A stretch of 64,000 bases of DNA from Lachnoclostridium sp. (GTDB lineage Bacteria; Bacteroidota; Bacteroidia; Bacteroidales; Muribaculaceae): assembly GCA_023667185.1 (NCBI GenBank), contig JAMPAP010000001.1, positions 255,740 through 319,739 on the forward strand, written 5' to 3'. This document shows, piece after piece, positions 33,456-42,169 of the stretch; positions within the stretch are counted from its first letter, which is position 1, and every line of letters begins with the position of its first letter. The notes beneath the pieces were generated by a model. That model saw only the letters and a program-made list of their open reading frames with translations. It was not told where the DNA came from and ran no database searches. The position numbers and the translations under genes were made by a program.

Positions 33456-35345
33456 ATGAAATTTCAAAGCATTTTCATGACTCTTGCAGCCGGTCTTGCT
33501 CTCGCTTCCTGCGGTAGCGACGAACCCGGTTACAACAACCCTGGCAACTCTGAAGAGGGCTCTACCATGTACCTCAGCATCAACATTGCCGATGCTAACT
33601 CCGGTCGCAGCCGCACAGATTACTATGACGAAAAAGGCAACAAGGTAGAAACTCCTACCGAGGGTGACTACGCTTTCGGTGAATCTAAAGAAAACTACAT
33701 CAACCGCGTTGATTTCATCTTCTTCGACGAAGCCGGTAACTTTGCTGCCCGCACCAACATCTGGTCAGGCGCAACCGAAACAACCAACGCCCCCAACATC
33801 GAGCTCATCGGTAACCACAACCTTACCGTTCGTAACCTCTCTGAGGATAACCTCCCCACTTGGGTCATCACCGTTGTCAATGCTCCCGCTGATTGGGCTG
33901 AAAGCGTTGAGACTCGCAACCTCAACATGAAGGAGGTCGCCAAGGAGCGTTTCGAGATCCTTACCGGCGAAAACTTCGTCATGGCTACCACTTCATTCTT
34001 CGATGGCGAAGCTGACCGTTACGACAACACTCACTTCTACGCTACCAAGCTGAAGAAAGACGACTGGATGAAGGAAGCTCCCACTTCTACTGAAGCTATC
34101 GAGAAATCTGTTTCTATCTACGTTGAGCGTCTCGCTGCCAAGTTCCAGCTCACCGGTCTTGACTCCAAAAACGCTATCCCCGTACAGGTTACCATCGCCG
34201 GTTTCGAAAATGGTGATGACAACACTACTGTAGGCGGCACTGTAAACTCTGCCTCTACTACTGTTTACGTTAAGATCCTCGGTTACGGTCTGACAGGCGT
34301 TGAAGAGAAATCTTATCTCTCTAAAGACATTGAAGGGCTTAACACCGTTAATCCCTGGGATAATTGGAACAACGCAGGTTTCCACCGCAGCTTCTGGGGT
34401 ATGTCTCCCAACTACAACAACGCCGACGGTCTTATCTACTCTTCTTTCGCTGCAGCAAACAACGATCCATCAAAAGCCATCTACGGCAAAGAAACTACCA
34501 AGTCTCTTGACCTTATCAAGACCTCTGCTACCGACAATGACAATACCCTTAAGACTTCACAGGTTACCAACCTCCTTATCACAGCTCGTGTTTACAAGGA
34601 CGCTGCCTTCAAAGAGCCTCTTGACCTCGTTGAATTCGATGGTATGTACTTTGAGAAAAAGCAGTATGCTAAGTATATGCTCGGCCGCCTCCTCGCTGCC
34701 GGTGGTCTCCAGTATTGGAAGAACGAAACCGAGGACGGCACCAAGGAAACTACCACCACAGTTGAAAACGAAGATGGTTCTACAACAACTACTACTCAGA
34801 CTGTTACCGCTTACAAATACGATGCCCTCGCTCTCGAAGACTTCAACATCGACTGGACAAGCGCCGGCATGGGTACCGGTACTGTAGTGTTCACTTTCAA
34901 GCCTGAAGCCGGCACCAAGATCTACAAGAAGGGCGAAGGCTACACCGATGGCGACCGCCTCGTAGAAGCTACTGCTGACGACGTTAACGCTGAGCTCAAG
35001 AGCTTCAACTCTGGTAATCACGCTGTAGCATTCAACGGAGGTTCTATGTACTACAACGTTCCCGTTGAGCACCTCAAGGGTGAAAACCTCAGCACCGACT
35101 ATGTTGCCAAAACTCTCGGCAGCTACGGTACTGTCCGCAACCACTGGTATCAGATCAATGTCAACAAGCTAATCTCTCTCGGCCAGGGCGTATTCAAGCC
35201 CGGCGACCTCACCGGTGAAGACGGCAAAGTTGACACCGAAACCGAGCCCATCATCCCCGATGATCCCAAGAAGGACCGCTACGCTCTCGCTACTCAGATC
35301 CGCATCCTCTCTTGGAAGATCGTTTCTCAGAGCGTTGACCTCTAA
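33456..35345 (+). CDS. Mfa1/FimA-type major fimbrial subunit
   Basis: A 629-residue fimbrillin of the Mfa1 type. A lipoprotein signal ends in LALASC (about residue 19-20), as in fimbrillins that are exported as lipoproteins and polymerise after cleavage on the surface. The C-terminal fimbrillin part has NHWYQINVNKL and the end motif IRILSWKIVSQSVDL, shared with the anchor gene (INSWKIVQQNSDL), which fits strand-exchange assembly. A Thr-rich linker (GSTTTTTQT) lies near 445. Codon use is the most biased of the locus, fitting a major subunit, and a terminator follows directly. Confidence 0.88.
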   Translation: MKFQSIFMTLAAGLALASCGSDEPGYNNPGNSEEGSTMYLSINIADANSGRSRTDYYDEKGNKVETPTEGDYAFGESKENYINRVDFIFFDEAGNFAARTNIWSGATETTNAPNIELIGNHNLTVRNLSEDNLPTWVITVVNAPADWAESVETRNLNMKEVAKERFEILTGENFVMATTSFFDGEADRYDNTHFYATKLKKDDWMKEAPTSTEAIEKSVSIYVERLAAKFQLTGLDSKNAIPVQVTIAGFENGDDNTTVGGTVNSASTTVYVKILGYGLTGVEEKSYLSKDIEGLNTVNPWDNWNNAGFHRSFWGMSPNYNNADGLIYSSFAAANNDPSKAIYGKETTKSLDLIKTSATDNDNTLKTSQVTNLLITARVYKDAAFKEPLDLVEFDGMYFEKKQYAKYMLGRLLAAGGLQYWKNETEDGTKETTTTVENEDGSTTTTTQTVTAYKYDALALEDFNIDWTSAGMGTGTVVFTFKPEAGTKIYKKGEGYTDGDRLVEATADDVNAELKSFNSGNHAVAFNGGSMYYNVPVEHLKGENLSTDYVAKTLGSYGTVRNHWYQINVNKLISLGQGVFKPGDLTGEDGKVDTETEPIIPDDPKKDRYALATQIRILSWKIVSQSVDL

Positions 35346-35379
35346 TCTCTGAATTGATTCCCATCAACCTGCAATATCA

Positions 35380-35413
35380 AGAGCCGGTGTCAATCCCGGC
35401 ACCGGCTCTTTTT
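35380..35413 (+). terminator. rho-independent terminator inside the fimbrial locus
   Basis: GAGCCGGTG at 35381-35389 pairs with CACCGGCTC at 35400-35408, followed by TTTTT. It lies between the major subunit and the anchor gene, so only part of the transcripts should reach the minor subunits. Confidence 0.85.
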
Positions 35414-35465
35414 CTACTTAATCTCTAACTCCTCAAAACATAATACTTATAATCAACCAACTCCG

Positions 35466-36533
35466 ATGATGAAATTCGACAAATTTTTCCGCAAATTGCT
35501 CGCCGCCTTCGCTGCCATTTCGGCCATGTCAGCCCTGACTGCCTGCAACGGTCTCATCTACAACGACGAAGGCGACTGCGACCCTTACTATAAAGTCCGC
35601 TTCCGCTACGACATGAACATGAAATGGGCCGACGCTTTCGCATCGGAAGTCAACTCCGTAACCCTCTACGTCATCGATGCCGAAACCGGCAAGATCGTCC
35701 GCACTATCTCTGAATCAGGCGACGAGCTCAAAGCCGAAGGCTATCTTATGGACGTTGACGTTCCCCCCGGCCGATATCACCTCCACGCCTGGTGTGGCGA
35801 TGGGCGTGACTCTCATTTTACCATCCCTGAATCAGATATACATTCAGGCCTCACATGCTCCCTTAACGCCGAGCACCGCGACGATGCCCTGCTCCACTCT
35901 TCTGTCCAGCTCGAGCACCTCTATCACGGCCTCACTACTGACGTTGAATTCCCCGATGAAGAGGGAGTACATACCTTCACCGTAAACCTCACCAAGGACA
36001 CCAACGACGTTAACGTTGTCCTACAGCATACCTCTGTCGACCTCGACAAGGACACCTACTCTTTCTCCATCACATCACCTAATGCCGAGCTTGATCACCT
36101 CAACAATCTCACCTCCGACGAGACCGTATGGTATCACGAGCACTACAAGGATCACGGCTCTGCTGATGTAGTTATCCCTGACCGCTCTGACGATATCGAG
36201 TTTACATCGACATCTACTCCGCAGTCACGCGAGACCATCAACACCGTCCGCTCCTGCATAGCCTCGCTCACCACTTCACGCCTCGTCAAAGGCACCGATA
36301 CACAGCTCACCATCCGTAACAACAATACCGGTGAACTCGTATTCTCAATGCCGCTGATCGACTATGTGCTCATGACCAAAGGCAACTATCGCCGCCCCAT
36401 GACTGACCAGGAATACCTTGACCGTCAGGACAAATTTGACATCGTGCTCTTCCTTGACGACAACAACGGCTGGGCAAAAGTCCAGATCTACATCAACTCC
36501 TGGAAAATCGTTCAGCAAAACTCCGACCTCTAA
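35466..36533 (+). CDS. FimB/Mfa2-family fimbrial anchor lipoprotein
   Basis: A 355-residue lipoprotein (lipobox LTAC at about 25-28) of the FimB/Mfa2 family, which anchors and ends the fimbria at the outer membrane. The family core DEGDCDPYYKVRFRYDMNMKWADAF, VDVPPGRYHLHAWCGD and the closing strand VQIYINSWKIVQQ are all visible. Located after the internal terminator, as fits a low-copy anchor. Confidence 0.9.
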   Translation: MMKFDKFFRKLLAAFAAISAMSALTACNGLIYNDEGDCDPYYKVRFRYDMNMKWADAFASEVNSVTLYVIDAETGKIVRTISESGDELKAEGYLMDVDVPPGRYHLHAWCGDGRDSHFTIPESDIHSGLTCSLNAEHRDDALLHSSVQLEHLYHGLTTDVEFPDEEGVHTFTVNLTKDTNDVNVVLQHTSVDLDKDTYSFSITSPNAELDHLNNLTSDETVWYHEHYKDHGSADVVIPDRSDDIEFTSTSTPQSRETINTVRSCIASLTTSRLVKGTDTQLTIRNNNTGELVFSMPLIDYVLMTKGNYRRPMTDQEYLDRQDKFDIVLFLDDNNGWAKVQIYINSWKIVQQNSDL

Positions 36534-36573
36534 TCCGACATTTCAATACACAGTCTTACAGTCCATACAATAA

Positions 36574-38532
36574 ATGCTTAAACTACTCCGACATATTACC
36601 TGCTTGTTTATGGCACTATCCATTGTCGCCTGCTCTGACGACAATGATATGCCCGTACCCGGCGGTGAAGGCGAGGTAGTGGAAAACGCACAAGTCAGCC
36701 TGGTATTCTCAGTAGCTGATATCCCCGAAAACGATGCCAGCCGTGCCACTCCCACTGACGGAGAGTACACTCCCGGTGAAGGCTTCGAAAACTACGTCGA
36801 CATTGAAGGCGCCGACTTCCGGATATATATGTTCTCAATGGCCAACAAATACATAGGCTCATTTGACAACATCACCCTTAACCGGCTCTCGGCTTCCTCA
36901 ACTGCCCGCACTTACGAGGTTAAAGCAGATATTGACCCTGAGCTTACCAAGTTTACTGACTTCAAGGTGTGTATCCTCGCCAACTGGAAATCTTACCCCT
37001 CACTCTCGGCCGGAGATGACATCTCCGCGCTCTGGAGTCAGGCCGATGAGACCATCTATGAATTCAACCGGGAGCCGCTTTCGGCTGACCACCTCATACC
37101 GCTCTACGGCATCAAGGAATACAGCAATGTAACCTTCCTGAGCAACGTCCGCACCATCCTCGGCACTATCTTTATGCTTCGCGCTTACGCCAAGATTGAG
37201 ATTAACCTTGACAAGTCAGTGCGCCCCGTAAAGTCAGTGGTGCTGACCCGCGTCAACGACCGCGGCTTCAAGGCGCCGAAAAACGTAGCCCGCGAAGGCG
37301 ACTACGTCCACGGTTCTTACGAGTCTGACTACGTCAACACCCCCAACATCCCCTCCGAGGCTCTTGTATGGAAGGATGTGGAGGTTCCCCTGATCAAGGG
37401 TGACCCTCTGAAGATGGAGGAGCGCTCTTACGTCATCTATGTGCCTGAGTATGACAACACCTCTTATGGTGTCACTCCCTCGCAGATCAAGATCACTTAC
37501 GTCGATGTCGACAACACCAACGAAGTGGAGCGCCTGATTGACTTCAAATATTATCAGAAGTCAGGGTCTCACGAAGTCGACGAGCCGTTCAGCCTTCTGC
37601 GCAACTATATCTACCGCTTCAAGCTCCGCCAGAGTGCCGTGATAGTCGATGTGCAGCCCTACGCGCTGCTTGACATCCGTCCGGCTTTCGGCCTGGAGCG
37701 CGATGCCGACGGTAACATCGTGGTACGCGACGCCAACGGCAAGATTATCAAGATCATCGACGTGGCTGCCGACGAGGAGCTCACCCTCCAAGACTTCTCT
37801 GTGGATCAGATCGGATCAGGCACAGCTGTAGTAGGCGAGGATGGCAAGAAGAAAGTGGTTTACCTCGATGATGGCCGCACCATCATCTACACTTATAAGC
37901 AGGGCAAGTTCCTCAAGTCCATCCCTCCTGACGGCGAGAATCCTGATGATTTCATAGATGAATCTCTTAACGGCCAGACTGTTCTTGTCCGCTGGGAGAT
38001 CTACTCCAACGAGGAGGAGCCGGGCGAGAACTTCGTGTTTGACCAGTTTATTGAGGAGGACTATGAGAACTATCGCTACAACTGGGCCGACAGTTACTTC
38101 TACCCCACCTTCATGCACAGCCGCTACGACGATGCCGGTACGCTCATCGAGCGATTCGTATACAAGTCACGCGACTCTTACGAGAACGGCGACAAATGGA
38201 TTGCCAAGTCAGTAGACTTCGAAGGCCCCGCCAATAACAAATCTTACCGCTTCGGCAACAAGACCATCCGCTACTATACAGGTGGCGATGTGGTGCTGAC
38301 CGTCAAGCTCAAGAAGGTCTACGAGCAGGCTACTGACAACTACAACGAGCCGGCATTTGAGGTAGACTACTACCAGCTTGACCCCGACAAGGATGACGGC
38401 TCTTACCTCCTTGACGATCAAGGCCGACGCGTCCCCGTCTACAAGTATGACAGCGAGGGCAACAAGATCCCCATCTACGTCTACCGCTACGAAGAGGACT
38501 ACTCCGAGCCCGAGCCGGAACCCACCGAATAG
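36574..38532 (+). CDS. fimbrillin-like lipoprotein, module copy 1
   Basis: A 652-residue lipoprotein (lipobox SIVAC near residue 20). The fimbrillin-like N-terminal half has GFENYVDIEGADFRIYMF and IFMLRAYAKIEI, the same design as the paralogue at 42170. The C-terminal part is acidic with Gly-Asp-rich strands (DADGNIVVRDANGK) and a Pro/Glu tail (EPEPEP). Likely an accessory or tip-associated fimbrial subunit. It pairs with the large gene at 38604. The specific role is inferred from locus position. Confidence 0.75.
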   Translation: MLKLLRHITCLFMALSIVACSDDNDMPVPGGEGEVVENAQVSLVFSVADIPENDASRATPTDGEYTPGEGFENYVDIEGADFRIYMFSMANKYIGSFDNITLNRLSASSTARTYEVKADIDPELTKFTDFKVCILANWKSYPSLSAGDDISALWSQADETIYEFNREPLSADHLIPLYGIKEYSNVTFLSNVRTILGTIFMLRAYAKIEINLDKSVRPVKSVVLTRVNDRGFKAPKNVAREGDYVHGSYESDYVNTPNIPSEALVWKDVEVPLIKGDPLKMEERSYVIYVPEYDNTSYGVTPSQIKITYVDVDNTNEVERLIDFKYYQKSGSHEVDEPFSLLRNYIYRFKLRQSAVIVDVQPYALLDIRPAFGLERDADGNIVVRDANGKIIKIIDVAADEELTLQDFSVDQIGSGTAVVGEDGKKKVVYLDDGRTIIYTYKQGKFLKSIPPDGENPDDFIDESLNGQTVLVRWEIYSNEEEPGENFVFDQFIEEDYENYRYNWADSYFYPTFMHSRYDDAGTLIERFVYKSRDSYENGDKWIAKSVDFEGPANNKSYRFGNKTIRYYTGGDVVLTVKLKKVYEQATDNYNEPAFEVDYYQLDPDKDDGSYLLDDQGRRVPVYKYDSEGNKIPIYVYRYEEDYSEPEPEPTE

Positions 38533-38603
38533 CTCCGGCCTCTTCCCTCACTACTTTTTGATATTTTTGAAATTCTCAAATATATATTTTAGTTAAGCCG
38601 AAT

Positions 38604-41600
38604 ATGTTGAAAAACATCTTTATATATCTGTCAGTTTCACTAATCGCCGCTCTTACCTTCACCGGTTGCACCGACGATCTTCTTAAGGATTACGGCATCA
38701 ACGGCGAGGGCGAGATGGAGATACCTGTTGACATCGACTTCATGCCGATGGCGGCCGCTGACATCACTTCGCGTGCAAGCAGCGACAATGCCAGCGCTGA
38801 CGCGATGTCAGACATCGAGGATCTCTGCATCGTGCTTTTCAAGGAGGACGGCTCTTTCAAGGAGATCATCGAGGTCAACGATCCTCTTGACTATAACGAA
38901 TATGACATCGACCGCACTGAGGCCGATGCCGTCTCCGGCCAGCTCTCCACCGAGGTGACCACCAAGCGCCGCAGCCTAAACCTGAAGCTCACGCTTGGCG
39001 AAAAGCTCTATATCTACGCCGTGGCTAACCTCAACTCCCCGTCGCAGACCACCCGCCAGTATCTCGAAGCAAAAGGAATCGCTGACATGGATCGCGAGGA
39101 GTTTTGCTCCATGCGCCGCACCTGGGACCCCGAGGATATAAAGCAGAACGACGAAATGGCCGGCTATTTCACTGACGGATATACTGACGGCTCTAACGCC
39201 AACACCACTTCCTATGGCAACGAAGGCCTCATCACCGTCCGCACCGGCTCGGCGCTCCACTGTTGGCTGCGCCGACTGGCTTCAAGGGTATCGATAGGCT
39301 TCGACGCCACTAACCTTGACGATAACACCACCATCTATATCCGCGACGTCCGCATCCACGATGTGCCCTACGACTGCTCGCTGCTGACATCAAACGCCGT
39401 AGAGGTGCAGTCTGACGGCAAGGTGCTCCGCGACGTATCAGGCGGTCTGCTCGATGACGATAAAAACAAGCAGGTGCTCGAATTTTTCACCGGTCAAACT
39501 TCCACCACCGGTAACTCAGCCCTCGGTGTGGCTCTTACCTCGGGCCGCAAGAATCTCGACGACTACCAGCGACTCAACAAGATAGGCCATGAGGCTGACC
39601 ACAAGACCCTTTTCTTCTACGAGAATATGCAGGGCGAGGGTGAGCTCAAGCATCAGGATACCGGCAAAAACGACACCTCTGACGATCTCGGCAACGTGCT
39701 CGACTCTACCCCCGACGGCAAAGTCGACTCCCCCGCCAGCACTGACCCCAACAATCCTCACTACAAGGATGCCAAGCCGGCCGGCACTTACATCGAGGTG
39801 CGCGCCTACTACGTATCCGAGGCTCGCGGCAACGAGGGCCGTGGTGAAATCTTCTACCGTTTCATGCTCGGCAAGGATGCTGACCGCGACTACAATGCCG
39901 AGCGTAACCACCACTACAAGCTTACGCTGAAGTTTAACGGATATGCCAACGATTACGACTGGCACATCGAATACAACCAGCGTCAGAACGACATCACCAT
40001 CCCTAACCCCTACTATATCTCTTACGGTTACAACGAGTCGCTTGAACTCCCTATCTCCATCATCGGCGAGGTAGAGAAAGCCGAAGCTACCATACTGCGT
40101 AACGACTGGTGGCCCTCAGTCCTCTGGGAGGACGTTGAGTCTGATCAGGATCGAGGTGACGAGACCAAGCGAATGCACCTTGACCGCAGCAAAGTGTACT
40201 ATAACTCTGACGATGTAAAACAGGCAAAAGCATATCGTGAAGACGCCCGCACGAAATTCGAGAAGGATGAAAAATACAAGCTTCACCCCGAGTGGGTGGC
40301 AAGCGTGCTCCGTGACAGTAAGTTTGACAGAGAGGGCGTGGCTAACGGCTTCCTTTCGCTGAAGCTCCCGGTAGGTAATGTTATCGGTGATGGCGTAAGT
40401 GCCGCCACTGATCCTAATAAACCTAATGCCGTTGGAGTCGGTGTTAATTACATCTACAATAGCGATTGGGCAGCTAAAAGTCTCGGTTATCGCTCTTACG
40501 ATGTATCAAAGAATGTCACCGGTTCGGCCGAGGAGGGAACTTACTCGGTGAAGATCGAGAAGGCCGTTGGTAAGAAGTCGGCCAAGACCACAATGTATCT
40601 GCCCCTCTATACTCGCCAGAAAAACCTCGTGAAGACCACAGGTTACACCGGAGCAAATCCTTATGTGACCGATCAGCGCCGCGCTCAGGTGCGCTACAAG
40701 TTCACCCTTAAGAGCGGCGCCGTGATTGATACTATCATCGATATAGTTCAGGTTGCAAAGATCGAGAACCCCATGGGCGTTTGGCGCGACTGGAACAACG
40801 CTGCGCCTTTTGACGTGGTGCTCAAGGTGCGTTACGGCGACACCCCCGACTTCCGCAACCTCCGCTCCCGCGGCGGCTGGAGTGCCGAAGTGGAATCAGG
40901 TAACGACTGGATTCTGCTCAATGGCGGCCGTAAGAAGATCTACGGTGGTGACGATACCAACATCGCGTTCACTTACCGCCCTGCCGGTACACTCTCTGAC
41001 CCCTCGAAAGTGCGCTGCGGTGTAATACTCGTCAAATACCATAACTACAGCTGTGTCCACCGCATATTCGTGCGTCAGGGCTATGCTCCCATACAGATTC
41101 AGGATGACCACAAAGTGGAATGGTTTTCATTCAATATGAAAAGCAAAGGAGTGCCAGCTGACTCCCCACTTGATGAAGGTTCTCTGTTCCGCTACGGCAA
41201 CTGGGATCAGGCTATCGCCTCATCCAACAACGTAGCCGACTCATGGCCCGAGCCATGGTTGTTAGTCAACCACCTCTCATTCAGTGACCACAGTGATCAA
41301 AGTTTTGTTCTTGCCGCTCCTGACAAAGACGGCAACACTGAGCTTAAGTGGGGTAAAATCAAAAGCAAGACCGACAAGATGAACACATTCTCCACCTCAA
41401 GGATCGACTATATATGGTCAGACAACGACACTGGGACATTTACCTTTGACGGCCGTGAATGTCGACTGATGAACTATAATGACATTGATAAGTTACGAGA
41501 AGGTGATCACAGCACTATCCGCAATGCCTACGGCATCCTCTATGGCGATGGGGCTACCACCACTCAGACCGATGTCGTTACCTCATATCGCTACGACAGC

Positions 41601-42113
41601 GACCACCGCGATTATGGTATGCGTGGATGCTTTGCTTACAACAGTCATGACGGACGCCAGATATTCTTCCCAATCGGTCAGGCAGGTTATGGTCACCGCA
41701 AAGCCAAACGTAACACTACAGCCTCAACAGATGCTGCCATCGGTAATGAATACGGCTATGGAGTACGCGAAATCGGTACTGCCGTGCTCCGTTATGCGGC
41801 CGGCCGTATTACATTCATGAAACATACTAACCATTATGATGAAGCTTGCTTTCAGCCGCTATTCTACGACCTCTTCCGCCGTCACGGTGCAATTTATTGG
41901 GCGAACAACCCTCATAATGCAGGTACGAAAGAAAAACCGGATTTTCGTACTTCCCTTGACATCAACTACTTCACCTTTGACTTCAACAACCTCGGTACAG
42001 AGCCATTTCAGGGTGTTGATACAAGTAATGGAAAATTTGACTACGGCTCTGATGCCTGCTTCATAAGGCTTGTAGCTGTTCCCCCGGGAACAAGCAAAAA
42101 GCCAAAAAGATAA
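38604..42113 (+). CDS. DUF4906-type large fimbrial accessory/tip protein, module copy 1
   Basis: A 1169-residue lipoprotein (signal ending LTFTGC near 22). The N-terminal region (EIPVDIDFMPMA, DIEDLCIVLFKEDGSF) is fimbrillin-like; the middle (HHYKLTLKFNGYANDYDWHIEYN) is typical of DUF4906 proteins. Near residue 750-830 a segment (WSAEVESGNDWILLNGG ... VHRIFVRQGYAP) reads like a BACON-type Ig-like domain. The C-terminal third (GSLFRYGN, AYGILYGDGAT, RQIFFPIGQAGYGHRKA, LDINYFTF) aligns by eye with the paralogue at 43953. Probably the tip adhesin. Some stretches (about 40330-40500 and 41250-42050) use more T-ending codons than the rest. Confidence 0.78.
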   Translation: MLKNIFIYLSVSLIAALTFTGCTDDLLKDYGINGEGEMEIPVDIDFMPMAAADITSRASSDNASADAMSDIEDLCIVLFKEDGSFKEIIEVNDPLDYNEYDIDRTEADAVSGQLSTEVTTKRRSLNLKLTLGEKLYIYAVANLNSPSQTTRQYLEAKGIADMDREEFCSMRRTWDPEDIKQNDEMAGYFTDGYTDGSNANTTSYGNEGLITVRTGSALHCWLRRLASRVSIGFDATNLDDNTTIYIRDVRIHDVPYDCSLLTSNAVEVQSDGKVLRDVSGGLLDDDKNKQVLEFFTGQTSTTGNSALGVALTSGRKNLDDYQRLNKIGHEADHKTLFFYENMQGEGELKHQDTGKNDTSDDLGNVLDSTPDGKVDSPASTDPNNPHYKDAKPAGTYIEVRAYYVSEARGNEGRGEIFYRFMLGKDADRDYNAERNHHYKLTLKFNGYANDYDWHIEYNQRQNDITIPNPYYISYGYNESLELPISIIGEVEKAEATILRNDWWPSVLWEDVESDQDRGDETKRMHLDRSKVYYNSDDVKQAKAYREDARTKFEKDEKYKLHPEWVASVLRDSKFDREGVANGFLSLKLPVGNVIGDGVSAATDPNKPNAVGVGVNYIYNSDWAAKSLGYRSYDVSKNVTGSAEEGTYSVKIEKAVGKKSAKTTMYLPLYTRQKNLVKTTGYTGANPYVTDQRRAQVRYKFTLKSGAVIDTIIDIVQVAKIENPMGVWRDWNNAAPFDVVLKVRYGDTPDFRNLRSRGGWSAEVESGNDWILLNGGRKKIYGGDDTNIAFTYRPAGTLSDPSKVRCGVILVKYHNYSCVHRIFVRQGYAPIQIQDDHKVEWFSFNMKSKGVPADSPLDEGSLFRYGNWDQAIASSNNVADSWPEPWLLVNHLSFSDHSDQSFVLAAPDKDGNTELKWGKIKSKTDKMNTFSTSRIDYIWSDNDTGTFTFDGRECRLMNYNDIDKLREGDHSTIRNAYGILYGDGATTTQTDVVTSYRYDSDHRDYGMRGCFAYNSHDGRQIFFPIGQAGYGHRKAKRNTTASTDAAIGNEYGYGVREIGTAVLRYAAGRITFMKHTNHYDEACFQPLFYDLFRRHGAIYWANNPHNAGTKEKPDFRTSLDINYFTFDFNNLGTEPFQGVDTSNGKFDYGSDACFIRLVAVPPGTSKKPKR

Positions 42114-42152
42114 CCTCCCCTCTCTCCTCAACCTCCCCTTCCTCCTCAACCT
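42112..42152. repeat. 18-bp direct repeat, 2.3 copies
   Basis: AACCTCCCCTCTCTCCTC (42112-42129) and AACCTCCCCTTCCTCCTC (42130-42147) plus AACCT, pyrimidine-only on the plus strand apart from the AA pairs, in the gap between module copies 1 and 2. Confidence 0.85.
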
Positions 42153-42169
42153 AACAAACACACATTTAA

